Of a DNA stretch of 64,000 bases, positions 1-7,435 are shown one piece after another. Below the pieces are notes generated by a model. The model saw only the letters and a list, made by a program, of their open reading frames with translations. It did not search any database and was not told where the DNA came from. This stretch comes from Leucobacter aridicollis. GTDB taxonomy: Bacteria; Actinomycetota; Actinomycetes; Actinomycetales; Microbacteriaceae. A program made the position numbers and the translations under genes. The stretch covers positions 3,038,001-3,102,000 of the forward strand of contig NZ_JACCBD010000001.1 in the NCBI RefSeq assembly GCF_013409595.1. The letters are read 5' to 3'. How positions within the stretch are numbered: the stretch's first letter is position 1; each line of letters begins with the position of its first letter.

Positions 1-1046
1 ACCGTCCCGGCCGCGACCCGCGGAACCGTGGCCGCGATGAGGAACCACCGCTCGCTGTCGTTCGGGAGCACGGTGACGAGGCGCGGTGCGGCAACGGGGT
101 CGATCGTGCCGTCGCCAGAGACCTGCGTCTCAGTGCCGGGGCACTCGCCGGCCAGCCACTCGGTGTCGCACTCGCGGACGTCGAGCCGAAGCCCCAGCGA
201 GGCCGCCCCGGCGGCGTCGAGGGTGACCGACACTTCGCCGGGATCGGGCGAGTGCACCCGCACCCCCACCTGCCACAGCACCGGCACTGCCGGCCGCATC
301 GTTCGCATCGCGACAGGATCGCCGATCGAGGTCAGCGTGATGTTGTTCCCCGCCGAAACGGCCCGCACCGCTGTCTCGCGGGGGTCGGGATCCAGCCCCG
401 CTGCGAGGGCAGGAGCAGCGCCGAGCGGCCCGGCCGCGCCTCCGAGAGCGAGCGCTGCGGTGACGATGGCGACGCTCGCCACCGGAGCGGCGTGCCGCGG
501 GCCCGACCGTTCGTCTTCGGGCTCGGTGGCCGACGCGCCACTCCCCCGCCCATCCCGTGGCTTCGGCCAGAAGGCCCACGTGACGAGTATCGCGGTTGCG
601 ACAGTCAGGAGCCCGAGGACCGCGGGGTTCGAGAACCAGACGATGAGCCGCGCGAGGTGCGGGATGGAGAACACGACGAGGCGCGCGGAGTTGAGGGTGT
701 ACGGCGCCGGATCATCCGTCTCGTTTGCGTCGCCTCGCATGGTGATCATCCGGGTTGCGCCCGTCCCCTCGACGCTTGTCACGCGGTGCGTCACCGGGAG
801 CTGCCCCGGACGGTCGACGGTGAGCACGTCCCCCACGCGAATTTCGCTCGCCGGGATCTCGCGAACGAGCGCGGCGGAGCCGGCCGGGATTGTGGGCGAC
901 ATCGACCCGGTCTTGAACATGATGATCGAGACGTTCATGAGCGTCCCGAGCAGCACGAGCAGCACGCAGAGCGCCCCGCCAAGCGCCGCGACGTTCAGCA
1001 GCGCGTTCGCTGCGACGCCGCGGACGCGCCGCCCGTTTCTCGTCAT
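1..1046 (-). CDS. SipW-type signal peptidase I with C-terminal extracytoplasmic extension (3' end cut off by the window edge)
   Basis: Membrane serine protease that removes signal peptides from exported proteins. The reading frame is open for 348 codons from ATG 1046 and leaves the window without a stop. Seen: a first membrane segment at residues 17-40; the Ser box T-G-S-M-S-P-T with Ser48; T-H-R-V with His87 where typical bacterial type I enzymes have Lys; GDAN and a following Asp near 106-111; a second membrane segment at about 141-160. The Ser-His-Asp set is that of the archaeal/eukaryotic/SipW branch. Unusually, it continues past a third hydrophobic stretch (188-215) into about 130 residues of extracytoplasmic, beta-like sequence. 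It is the third gene after two proteins with SipW-type signals, so those are the likely substrates (inference). Confidence 0.85.
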   Translation of the reverse strand, partial: MTRNGRRVRGVAANALLNVAALGGALCVLLVLLGTLMNVSIIMFKTGSMSPTIPAGSAALVREIPASEIRVGDVLTVDRPGQLPVTHRVTSVEGTGATRMITMRGDANETDDPAPYTLNSARLVVFSIPHLARLIVWFSNPAVLGLLTVATAILVTWAFWPKPRDGRGSGASATEPEDERSGPRHAAPVASVAIVTAALALGGAAGPLGAAPALAAGLDPDPRETAVRAVSAGNNITLTSIGDPVAMRTMRPAVPVLWQVGVRVHSPDPGEVSVTLDAAGAASLGLRLDVRECDTEWLAGECPGTETQVSGDGTIDPVAAPRLVTVLPNDSERWFLIAATVPRVAAGT

Positions 1047-1104
1047 CCTGTGCCTGGTTCCTTTCCGCCTGCCGGCGCTCGCCCTCCTGGATCAGCCCCG
1101 TCGG

Positions 1105-1743
1105 CTAGCTCGTCGAGGTTCCCGTGAATGTCCAGGTCGCGGTCGCGTTCAGGCCCTGGGCCGCGTTGGGGGTGCCGTCGGGCAGGGTCACCGCGAAGCA
1201 GTAGGTCACTGGTGCGCCCGCGGCCGCCGCCAGCGCCTGCGTGTTGCCCGCTGCGGTCGAGAGCGCGCTGTCAGCGGCTACGACGACCGTCCCGGACGCG
1301 TAAGTTGCCGACGTGCACTGGCTCCCGGCGGGTACGGTGCGCACCCCGTACCTCAGGTACGCGCCGAGCCCGGTACCGGTGACCGTCGCGCCGCCGAGGG
1401 CGACGCTGCCGGGCACTGTGGTGTCGGCGGTCGTTCGCACGACGAATCGTGCGTACGTTGTCGTGCCCGGCGACATCGCGGTTGGCGAGATCGCGAACGA
1501 GAGCGCCGCGGGCGAAGCTGCCGGATGGTCGGCGAACGCCGTCGCATCCGTGGACCCCTGGATCCCGAACTTACTCGCGGCAAAGGTGCCCTGGGCGGTC
1601 TCGGTGTCGGTCCAGGCCGCGAGCGTCATGCTCCCGCCCACCCCGAGGACGAGCGCGCCAGCAAGGAGCGCACGCACTTTGGTGAATGTGCCGGTCGTGT
1701 CTCGTCCTCTCCGATGCGACCGCCGGCCGTCTCGCAGAGCCAT
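1105..1743 (-). CDS. Exported protein with SipW-dependent-type signal peptide (paralogue 1)
   Basis: 212 residues. A basic N-terminus is followed by a hydrophobic stretch (residues 25-42) and then A-W-T-D-T-E, the signature of proteins handled by SipW-type signal peptidase (TasA/camelysin-like exports). The mature part, about 165 residues, is rich in Thr, Ala, Ser and Val, has two cysteines (in QCTS and YCFA) and looks like a single beta-sandwich; it ends in an Ala/Thr-rich WTFTGTSTS tail. It starts 5 nt after the stop of the upstream paralogue and 58 nt before the peptidase, so the three genes probably form one operon. Whether it forms fibres, as TasA does, cannot be told from sequence. Confidence 0.8.
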   Translation of the reverse strand: MALRDGRRSHRRGRDTTGTFTKVRALLAGALVLGVGGSMTLAAWTDTETAQGTFAASKFGIQGSTDATAFADHPAASPAALSFAISPTAMSPGTTTYARFVVRTTADTTVPGSVALGGATVTGTGLGAYLRYGVRTVPAGSQCTSATYASGTVVVAADSALSTAAGNTQALAAAAGAPVTYCFAVTLPDGTPNAAQGLNATATWTFTGTSTS

Positions 1744-1748
1744 GAGCG

Positions 1749-2330
1749 CTAGAGTGTCGCGCCAGACTCAGCGCTGAACGTCCAGGTGATCGACCCGTCC
1801 GCGCCCTGTGCAAGCGTGTCGTCCGCGACGACCCGGAAGCACAGGAATGCCGGTGCCGCGAGCGACGTGAGCTCGAACGTGGCCCCGTTAGCGTTGGTGC
1901 CCGCCGCGAAGGTGGTAGCGTCGCAGGTCGTGCTCGTCGTGTACACGTAGCTCGCGGTGGTGCCCGGAATCGCGTCGCTCACGTCCTGCGCGACGGTCAC
2001 GTTCGCTTGGTAGGTCGAATCCTGGGTGAGGCGCACCGCGTAGCCGGCGTAGACCTGCGAGCCCGGTGCGAGGTTGTCAGCTCCGACGGCAAAGCTCAAC
2101 TGTGCGGGATCCCCCGAGGTGGGATTGTCACTGAAGGCCGCCCCGTCAGTCGAGCCTTCGATACCAAACGTTCCGGTGCCGAAGACGCCACGTACCCACT
2201 CGTTGTCGGTCCACGCGGCGAGCGTAACTGCCGCGCCGACGCCGAGTACGAGGCCGCCAGCGAGCAGCGCCCGGGCTTTCGTCCAGCCGCGCCGCGACCG
2301 GACAGAATCTTCATTGTTTGCAGCAACCAT
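1749..2330 (-). CDS. Exported protein with SipW-dependent-type signal peptide (paralogue 2)
   Basis: 193 residues from ATG 2330, chosen because AAGGGAG lies 8 nt upstream; a TTG two codons earlier is too close to that site. Same design as its neighbour: hydrophobic stretch at residues 21-38, then A-A-W-T-D-N-E, then F-G-I-E-G-S-T-D-G, shared almost exactly with paralogue 1 (F-G-I-Q-G-S-T-D). It also carries a cysteine pair (TCDA, LCFR) and ends with a W-T-F motif. First gene of the presumed three-gene operon with the signal peptidase. The two proteins are clear paralogues that have diverged outside the signal region, which suits two subunits of one surface structure (inference). Confidence 0.8.
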   Translation of the reverse strand: MVAANNEDSVRSRRGWTKARALLAGGLVLGVGAAVTLAAWTDNEWVRGVFGTGTFGIEGSTDGAAFSDNPTSGDPAQLSFAVGADNLAPGSQVYAGYAVRLTQDSTYQANVTVAQDVSDAIPGTTASYVYTTSTTCDATTFAAGTNANGATFELTSLAAPAFLCFRVVADDTLAQGADGSITWTFSAESGATL

Positions 2331-2407
2331 GAGCAATACTCCCTTGTATCAATCACCCAGCCATCCCCATGATGGATTGCCCACATGCTACGTCAATCGA
2401 TTGAATT

Positions 2408-3160
2408 TCAATAGTGTTCCTGAAGGGTCACTCCACCCACGCGCCGCGCGACAATCACCGTATCAATGGCCCGTACGCGGTCGCCTCGACCCGTCACCGC
2501 GTCACGCCTCTGGGCCTCGGCCAGCACGACAGTCCACGAGGCCGGGTCAAGGTCGAGGTCCGCGAGCTCACTGTCCGGCGTCGGGAACGAGCCTGGGGCG
2601 TGGTGATGCCCCGACTCTGAGCCTGCGGGTGAGGCATCCGGTGGCGCCCCGTGCGAGATCACCACGAGGTGACCGCCGGGCGTGACGTGGCGCGCGGCCG
2701 CGCGCAAAACGGCCGCGCGGGGCAGGTGCACGGGCGACTGCAGAAAGCTCGCCGTGACAAGGTCATACCGGTCGCCCGCGCCGGCACCCAGCGTCCGCTC
2801 GGCCCACTCCGCAAGGTCCGCGACCATGAACCGTGCGTCAACGCCGCGCGCCCCCGATTCCACTCGGGCGCGCGCTATCGCGGTTGGGGAGAGGTCGAGC
2901 CCGGTTGCATCCCAGCCACGCTCGGCGAGCCAGAGCACGTCGCCGCCCTCGCCGCAGCCGAGGTCGAGGGATCTCCGTCGCACGCGCGCAGCTCGCCCCT
3001 GCGAGCCAGCGCGCTCAGGCGCTTCGGTCGATCCTGATCCATCGATGTGCGCGGCGACGACCGCGGCCAGCGCGGCGTTGACTCGGCCCGACCACACCCG
3101 CTCGGTGCCGCCGTAGCGCTCCTCCCAGAACGCGACCGGATCCTGCTCGTGCCCGCTCAC
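2408..3160 (-). CDS. Class I SAM-dependent methyltransferase
   Basis: 250 residues, GTG start. The N-terminus F-W-E-E-R-Y-G-G-T-E-R-V-W-S-G and motif I L-D-L-G-C-G-E-G-G-D belong to the methyltransferase type related to TehB/thiopurine methyltransferases; motif post I is G-L-D-L-S. A Gly/Ala/Arg-rich stretch before motif I looks like a loop insertion. The GTG overlaps the TGA of the upstream flavoprotein gene (GTGA), so translation is coupled. In some actinomycetes the same two activities occur as one fused polypeptide (known annotation class), supporting a joint role, possibly in methylation and thiol/disulfide chemistry of a toxic substrate. The true substrate is not evident. Confidence 0.85.
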   Translation of the reverse strand: MSGHEQDPVAFWEERYGGTERVWSGRVNAALAAVVAAHIDGSGSTEAPERAGSQGRAARVRRRSLDLGCGEGGDVLWLAERGWDATGLDLSPTAIARARVESGARGVDARFMVADLAEWAERTLGAGAGDRYDLVTASFLQSPVHLPRAAVLRAAARHVTPGGHLVVISHGAPPDASPAGSESGHHHAPGSFPTPDSELADLDLDPASWTVVLAEAQRRDAVTGRGDRVRAIDTVIVARRVGGVTLQEHY

Positions 3161-4146
3161 GCGCTCGCGCTCTCTGACGCGGCACCGGCGAGCGCGAAGT
3201 CCTCCTCGACGAGGGCGTAGTTCGCGGCTCCGCCCGCCCCGGCCCCCGCGCCCATCGCCATGGGGACGGTCGCCATGGGCGCGACGACGTTCCCGGCGGC
3301 CCAGACGCGCGGGTGGCTGGTGCGGCCGGTCACGTCGACGGTGATGAAGCTACCGAAGGGCGACTCGGTGCGCTCGAGGCCAAGCTCAGACAGGAAGCCG
3401 TCGTGCGGCCGCAGGCTGCCCGCAGTGAAGATCGCGTCGATGCTGTGCGAGGCGCCGCCCGACGTGGTGACGAGCAACTCGCCGGCTGACCCCGGGGCCA
3501 CGGTAGCGACAGGGTCGCGCTCGACCCGCATGCCGCGGGCGGCGAGAGCGCGCTCGGTGCCGTCGTCGAGCCCTCCGAGTCCCGCGGCGAACACGGTGAC
3601 GGTATCGCTCCACTGCCTGATGAGCTTCACCTGGTGCAGCGAGGCGGGCGAGGTCGCGAGCACGCCGAGGCGGCCGCCGCGCACCTCCCACCCGTGGCAG
3701 TAGGGGCAGTGCAGGACCGTGCGCCCCCAGCCGTCGGCGAGGCCTGGGATATCGGGGAGCCGATCACTGACCCCGGTCGCCACGATGAGGGCGCGGGCGG
3801 TGATCGCCATCGCCACGGGCGCGGGGTCGCCTTCCGCGGGAGCGCCTGCCCCATGCGGCAGTGCCTCGACGACGAGTGTATCGCCGGCGTCGCGCACGGT
3901 CACGACGTTCGCGGCGAGGAACTCCACCCCGTAGTCACTGGCCTCCGCGCGGCCGCGGTCGAGAAGTTCCAACGGGGGCGTGCCGTCAAGCCCGAGAACG
4001 TTGTGCATGTGCGTGGCGAAGCGGTTGCGCGGCGCGCCCGCGTCGATGACGAGGGTGCGCCGCAGCGACCTGCCGAGCGCCTGGGCGGCGCTGAGGCCGG
4101 CGGCGCCTCCGCCAATGACGATCGCATCGAAGTCCGTGGTGTTCAT
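3157..4146 (-). CDS. NAD(P)/FAD-dependent oxidoreductase, thioredoxin-reductase-like
   Basis: 329 residues from ATG 4146, chosen because the FAD-binding V-I-G-G-G-A-A-G (residues 10-17) follows at once; longer upstream frames add unrelated sequence and run into the divergent regulator. Redox motif H-C-P-Y-C-H-G with Cys147 and Cys150, and a second nucleotide-binding region R-L-G-V-L-A-T-S near 159-166. This C-P-Y-C subgroup is related to TrxB/AhpF but distinct from the housekeeping thioredoxin reductase. A weak GGAG sits 9 nt before the start. It overlaps the methyltransferase gene by 3 nt and is divergent from a cupin regulator 86 bp away that may control it. Confidence 0.85.
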   Translation of the reverse strand: MNTTDFDAIVIGGGAAGLSAAQALGRSLRRTLVIDAGAPRNRFATHMHNVLGLDGTPPLELLDRGRAEASDYGVEFLAANVVTVRDAGDTLVVEALPHGAGAPAEGDPAPVAMAITARALIVATGVSDRLPDIPGLADGWGRTVLHCPYCHGWEVRGGRLGVLATSPASLHQVKLIRQWSDTVTVFAAGLGGLDDGTERALAARGMRVERDPVATVAPGSAGELLVTTSGGASHSIDAIFTAGSLRPHDGFLSELGLERTESPFGSFITVDVTGRTSHPRVWAAGNVVAPMATVPMAMGAGAGAGGAANYALVEEDFALAGAASESASA

Positions 4147-4188
4147 GCGTCCATGCTCCAACACGGTATGCGACAATGGCAATGAGTT

Positions 4189-4203
4189 TTGCACTATCGG
4201 CAA
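4189..4203. promoter_or_regulatory. Small dyad in the divergent flavoprotein/cupin-regulator promoter region
   Basis: TTGC-N7-GCAA inverted repeat in the 86-bp gap between the two divergent starts (4146 and 4233). It could be an operator for the neighbouring helix-turn-helix regulator. The arms are only 4 bp, so the support is weak. Confidence 0.25.
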
Positions 4204-4232
4204 GATGTGTATCGTCGCGACGGGAGACAGCC

Positions 4233-4862
4233 ATGGAAGAACTCGGTCAGCTCGGACCCCGCCTGCGCGCCGCACGCCAGGGCCGCGGCTGGACGCTCGA
4301 CGACCTCGCCAGCCGGGCAGGCATGTCGGTGTCAACCCTGTCGCGCCTGGAATCGGGAAAGCGCCAGGCAAGCCTCGAACTGCTGCTGCCGCTCACCCGG
4401 CAGCTCGGCATCCGGGTGGACGACCTGCTTGCGCCGGCGACGCGCGACCCGCGAGTGCACCGCACCCCGGTCACCCGCGGCGGGATGACGATCGCCCCGC
4501 TCACCAGGACCGAGTCAGACGTGCGCGCGTTCAAGATCACGTACAGGCCCGATGCGCCGGCGCGCGAGCCGCAGGTGCACGACGGCCACGAGTGGCTCTA
4601 CGTGCTCTCGGGCGAGCTCAGCCTCGAGCTCGGCGAGCAGCGGCTCACGCTGCTGCCTGGCGAGGCCGCAGAGTTCGACACGATCGTGCCGCATCGCATG
4701 CGCGCGGCGGGGCCCGGCCCGGCCGAGGTCATCAGCATCTTCAACGCCGCCGGCGAGCGCGTCCACGTGCACTCACCGGCGGACGAACAGGCCTCAACCG
4801 AGCGGGCTTCAGCCGAGCAGGCCGCGGGCGAGATACGCTCGGAGCATGGGCACACAGACTGA
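4233..4862 (+). CDS. XRE-family transcriptional regulator with C-terminal cupin domain
   Basis: 209 residues. ATG 4233 is preceded by GGGAGA at good spacing. Helix-turn-helix at about residues 10-64 (W-T-L-D-D-L-A-S-R-A-G-M-S-V-S-T-L-S-R-L-E-S-G-K); cupin at about 95-180 with H-D-G-H-E-W-L-Y-V-L-S-G, L-P-G-E and F-D-T-I-V-P-H, giving the usual metal-binding histidines. Such regulators sense a small ligand in the cupin. It is divergent from the thioredoxin-reductase-like gene and overlaps the start of the oxidase downstream by 17 nt, so it may regulate either side. The last ~25 residues are Ala/Glu/Ser-rich and carry the predicted promoter of the next gene. Confidence 0.85.
   Translation: MEELGQLGPRLRAARQGRGWTLDDLASRAGMSVSTLSRLESGKRQASLELLLPLTRQLGIRVDDLLAPATRDPRVHRTPVTRGGMTIAPLTRTESDVRAFKITYRPDAPAREPQVHDGHEWLYVLSGELSLELGEQRLTLLPGEAAEFDTIVPHRMRAAGPGPAEVISIFNAAGERVHVHSPADEQASTERASAEQAAGEIRSEHGHTD
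4834..4839 (+). promoter_or_regulatory. -10 element for a leaderless oxidase transcript
   Basis: TACGCT lies exactly 6 nt before ATG 4846, inside the 3' end of the cupin regulator gene. With this spacing transcription would start at or next to the A of the start codon. Confidence 0.5.
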
Positions 4863-6006
4863 CCACATCATCGTCGGCGGCGGCATTATGGGGCTCTCGG
4901 CAGCCTGGCAGCTCGCGCGACGCGGCGAGCGCGTCCATCTCATCGAGCAGTTTGACCCGCACCACGCGCGCGGCGCCTCGCACGGCTCGACGCGCAACAT
5001 CAACAACGCGTACCACGAGGAGTTCTACCTCGACCTGTTCGACGAGGCGTTCGCGCTCTGGCGGGAGCTCGAGGCGGGCGCGGCAGAGCCACTCCTCGGG
5101 CTCCACGGGCTCGTGACCCAGGGTGACGAGGCCGTCGTGCTCGCGGCGCACGAGGCCCTCGTCGGCCGCGGCGCCGACGTTGCGCTCCTCACCCCGGCTG
5201 CGGCCGCCGAGCGCTGGGCGGGCATGCGGTTCGCGGGCCCCGTGCTCCTCGGCAGGCAGGCCGGTGTCGGGTACGCGGCCCGCGCCCTCGACGCGCTTGA
5301 GGCTGCCGCCGCGGGCGCCGGAGCGACGATCGAGCGGCGAGCGCGGGTGCGCGGCATCGACGCCTCGGCGGCCGGGGTGCGCGTCAAGGTCGAGGGAGCG
5401 GATGGTTCCGTGCGCACGCTCGCGGCGGGATCAGCGATTGTCGCGGCGGGCGCCTGGTCAGGATCCCTGCTCGATGGCCTCGTCGACCTGCCAACGCTCA
5501 CCGTCACCGAGGAGCACCCCGCGCACTTCACCCCGCGCGACCCGGCGCACATCTGGCCGTCGTTCAACCACATGTTCACGCCCGCCCAGCTCGATGAGCG
5601 CGGCGGCAACGTGTACGGCATGCCAAGCCCGGGCGAGGGCGTCAAGGTCGGCCTGCACGCGGTCGGCCACGTCGTCGATCCGGATCAGCGCACGTTCGCC
5701 CCCACTCCCGAGGTACGGGCGGCGGTGCGCGAGCACGTCATCGAATGGTTCCCCGGCCTCGATCCCGACACCGGCGTCGAGATGAGCTGCACCTACACCT
5801 CGACCGCGTCAGGACGCTTCGTGCTCGACCGCGTCGGGCCGCTCACGATCGCCGCCGGCCTCTCGGGGCACGGGTACAAGTTCGCGCCGGCCATCGGTCG
5901 GGTTCTCGCCGACGCGGCGACCGGCGCCGCGCTCCCACCGGCGGAGTTCAGGCTCCCCGCGCACGGGATCGGTACGCCCGAGGCGTCATCCCCAGCACGG
6001 CCGTAA
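4846..6006 (+). CDS. FAD-dependent oxidoreductase, monomeric sarcosine oxidase / N-methyl amino acid oxidase family
   Basis: 386 residues. N-terminal FAD site I-I-V-G-G-G-I-M-G (residues 8-16), then G-A-S-H-G-S-T-R-N-I, the family pattern around the flavin. The C-terminal part has C-T-Y-T with Cys315, at the position where monomeric sarcosine oxidases bind FAD covalently, and A-G-L-S-G-H-G-Y-K-F-A-P. It probably oxidises an N-methyl or secondary amino acid to an imine, making H2O2. The start is set by the FAD motif and by TACGCT six nt upstream. The 3' end overlaps the convergent AraC gene by 59 bp. The substrate is not fixed; N-methyltryptophan-, sarcosine- or fructosyl-type substrates are all possible. 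Confidence 0.85.
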   Translation: MGTQTDHIIVGGGIMGLSAAWQLARRGERVHLIEQFDPHHARGASHGSTRNINNAYHEEFYLDLFDEAFALWRELEAGAAEPLLGLHGLVTQGDEAVVLAAHEALVGRGADVALLTPAAAAERWAGMRFAGPVLLGRQAGVGYAARALDALEAAAAGAGATIERRARVRGIDASAAGVRVKVEGADGSVRTLAAGSAIVAAGAWSGSLLDGLVDLPTLTVTEEHPAHFTPRDPAHIWPSFNHMFTPAQLDERGGNVYGMPSPGEGVKVGLHAVGHVVDPDQRTFAPTPEVRAAVREHVIEWFPGLDPDTGVEMSCTYTSTASGRFVLDRVGPLTIAAGLSGHGYKFAPAIGRVLADAATGAALPPAEFRLPAHGIGTPEASSPARP

Positions 6007-6763
6007 AGTCGCGCGTGAAGTGCGCGTGATCGGCATACCCGGTCGCCGCGGCGATCTCAGCGATACTCGCAACCGCTCCCCCGGCGGCATCGGCCGGCGC
6101 TTCAGCGCGCAGCCGCTCGGCAGCTTCCTGGAGGCGCCGCCGCTGGATCATCGCGTGCAGTGAGAGCCCAAACGCACGCACCGCGATCCGCTGCAGCGTG
6201 CGCGTCGACGCGTGGAGCTCGGCGGCGAGCTGATCGACGCGCGTGATCTCCGGCTGCTGGAGGAGCACGGCAAGCCGGTTAGCGAGCAGCCCGTCGGCAT
6301 CGGGCTCGAGGAGCCTGTCTCGGAGCCACGCTGTCACTGCCGCGACGGCCGCGCCCCGACGGTCGTCTCCCGGCCTCGCCGACTCCATAGCACCCGCGAC
6401 CGAGGCCAGCAGCGCCGGCTCGGCGAGAGTGCGCGCGCCGTCCCGCAGCCCGGCAGGATCCGGCGCGAGCGCGGGCACTGCCGCCGGCTTCAGCAGCGCG
6501 CCAACCGCCCACCCGGCTCCCTCAAGCACCCGGCTCGATCGCCGAGTCGGTGGCCCGACGAGCGTCACGCCCGTGGGCTCAACGACGAGGTTGCATGCGG
6601 GGAACGGCAGAATCTCCTGGGTGATCGTCACGCCGTCTGGCAGCCGCCACTCGGGAATCCAGAACCAGGTGACCCACTCGCTCACATCGGCTGGCGCAGC
6701 CACCCGATGAAACTCGGGGAGGCGCTCGGGGTAAAGCACTCCCCTGCCGCCGTCGACGTCCAT
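5948..6763 (-). CDS. AraC-family transcriptional regulator
   Basis: 271 residues from ATG 6763, preceded by GGAGGGGAGG five nt upstream; a TTG fourteen codons earlier lacks a ribosome site. N-terminal sensor-like domain (W-V-T-W-F-W-I-P-E-W, L-P-F-P-A-C-N-L-V-V-E-P) of the type found in uncharacterised AraC regulators of actinomycetes. C-terminal double helix-turn-helix at about 170-265: A-A-E-L-H-A-S-T-R-T-L-Q-R and I-A-A-A-T-G-Y-A-D-H-A-H-F-T-R-D-F. It is divergent from the VOC gene 76 bp away, the likely target, and convergent with the oxidase, whose 3' end it overlaps. Confidence 0.88.
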   Translation of the reverse strand: MDVDGGRGVLYPERLPEFHRVAAPADVSEWVTWFWIPEWRLPDGVTITQEILPFPACNLVVEPTGVTLVGPPTRRSSRVLEGAGWAVGALLKPAAVPALAPDPAGLRDGARTLAEPALLASVAGAMESARPGDDRRGAAVAAVTAWLRDRLLEPDADGLLANRLAVLLQQPEITRVDQLAAELHASTRTLQRIAVRAFGLSLHAMIQRRRLQEAAERLRAEAPADAAGGAVASIAEIAAATGYADHAHFTRDFTAVLGMTPRAYRSRARGA

Positions 6764-6827
6764 CCTGGCCTCCCCTCCCGCGGCGCACCTGTCACAAATG
6801 TACAAGCCGGCGAAGCCTGCGCGACCC

Positions 6828-6833
6828 TACGCT
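6828..6833 (+). promoter_or_regulatory. -10 element for a leaderless VOC transcript
   Basis: TACGCT, 6 nt before ATG 6840, with no ribosome-binding site in between. It is the same hexamer at the same distance as in front of the gene at 4846. Confidence 0.5.
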
Positions 6834-6839
6834 TACTGC

Positions 6840-7343
6840 ATGACCACCACCGAATTCCCCGCCGCGAACGGCGAGCACACCACCAACGGGCGCCCAAACG
6901 GCGCCACCAGCCTGACGCCGTTCATCGCGATCCCGGGGGCCCGCGAGGCGATCGAGTTCTACCGCGACGTCTTCGGCGCACGCGTGATCGACGTCACCGA
7001 GATGGGTGGGGCCGTCGTTCACGCCGAACTCGCCTTCGAGTCCGGCCACCTGCAGCTCGGCGAGCCCTCGCCCGACTATCGACTCGTCGCACCGCCAGTC
7101 GGAGACGACGACTGCTACTCGCTCGGGCTCTACGTCAGCGACGCCGACGCCGTCGTCGAGCGCGCCCTCGCCGCCGGGGCGACGCTGCGCGAACCACTCA
7201 CGAACTTCGTATCGGGCGACCGATTCGCGAGCGTCCGGGACCCCTTCGGGGTGCGCTGGTCGGTGATGACCAGGATCGAGGACCTGTCGGACGAGGAGAG
7301 CGCGGCCAGGGTCCGCGAATGGAGCAAGTCGTTCGGGTCGTAG
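6840..7343 (+). CDS. VOC-superfamily (glyoxalase/PhnB-like) protein
   Basis: 167 residues. A single vicinal-oxygen-chelate fold in two beta-alpha-beta halves: L-T-P-F-I-A-I-P-G-A-R-E-A-I-E-F-Y-R-D-V-F-G-A and, in the second half, F-A-S-V-R-D-P-F-G-V-R-W-S-V. Resembles PhnB/YdcJ-like proteins, several of which are methyltransferase-like or antibiotic/metal-binding; the reaction cannot be assigned. The first ~25 residues are a low-complexity Asn/Thr/Gly lead. Start at ATG 6840 because of the -10 hexamer six nt before it; an in-frame ATG at 6798 would lie over the AraC promoter side. Probably under control of the divergent AraC regulator. Confidence 0.8.
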   Translation: MTTTEFPAANGEHTTNGRPNGATSLTPFIAIPGAREAIEFYRDVFGARVIDVTEMGGAVVHAELAFESGHLQLGEPSPDYRLVAPPVGDDDCYSLGLYVSDADAVVERALAAGATLREPLTNFVSGDRFASVRDPFGVRWSVMTRIEDLSDEESAARVREWSKSFGS

Positions 7344-7390
7344 GCCGGTAAGGCGGTCTACAACTGCGGCGGGCGGGCCGCCGCAAGCAG

Positions 7391-7428
7391 GAAGGTCGGG
7401 TCTGGCCTTCCTTGCAGACCCGACCTTC
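7391..7428. terminator. Hairpin between convergent VOC and permease genes
   Basis: Perfect 14-bp stem (GAAGGTCGGGTCTG and its complement) with a 10-nt loop, in the 92-bp gap between convergent genes. A second GC-rich dyad, TGCGGC/GCCGCA, lies at 7365-7385. It can serve both strands. Confidence 0.7.
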
Positions 7429-7435
7429 GGCGCCG

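Noticed and set aside
28-1752. 574-codon plus-strand open frame over the SipW locus
   Set aside because: Antisense to the signal peptidase and its client, which have clear motifs; the translated product is Arg/Pro/Ser-rich without domains, typical of a high-GC shadow frame.
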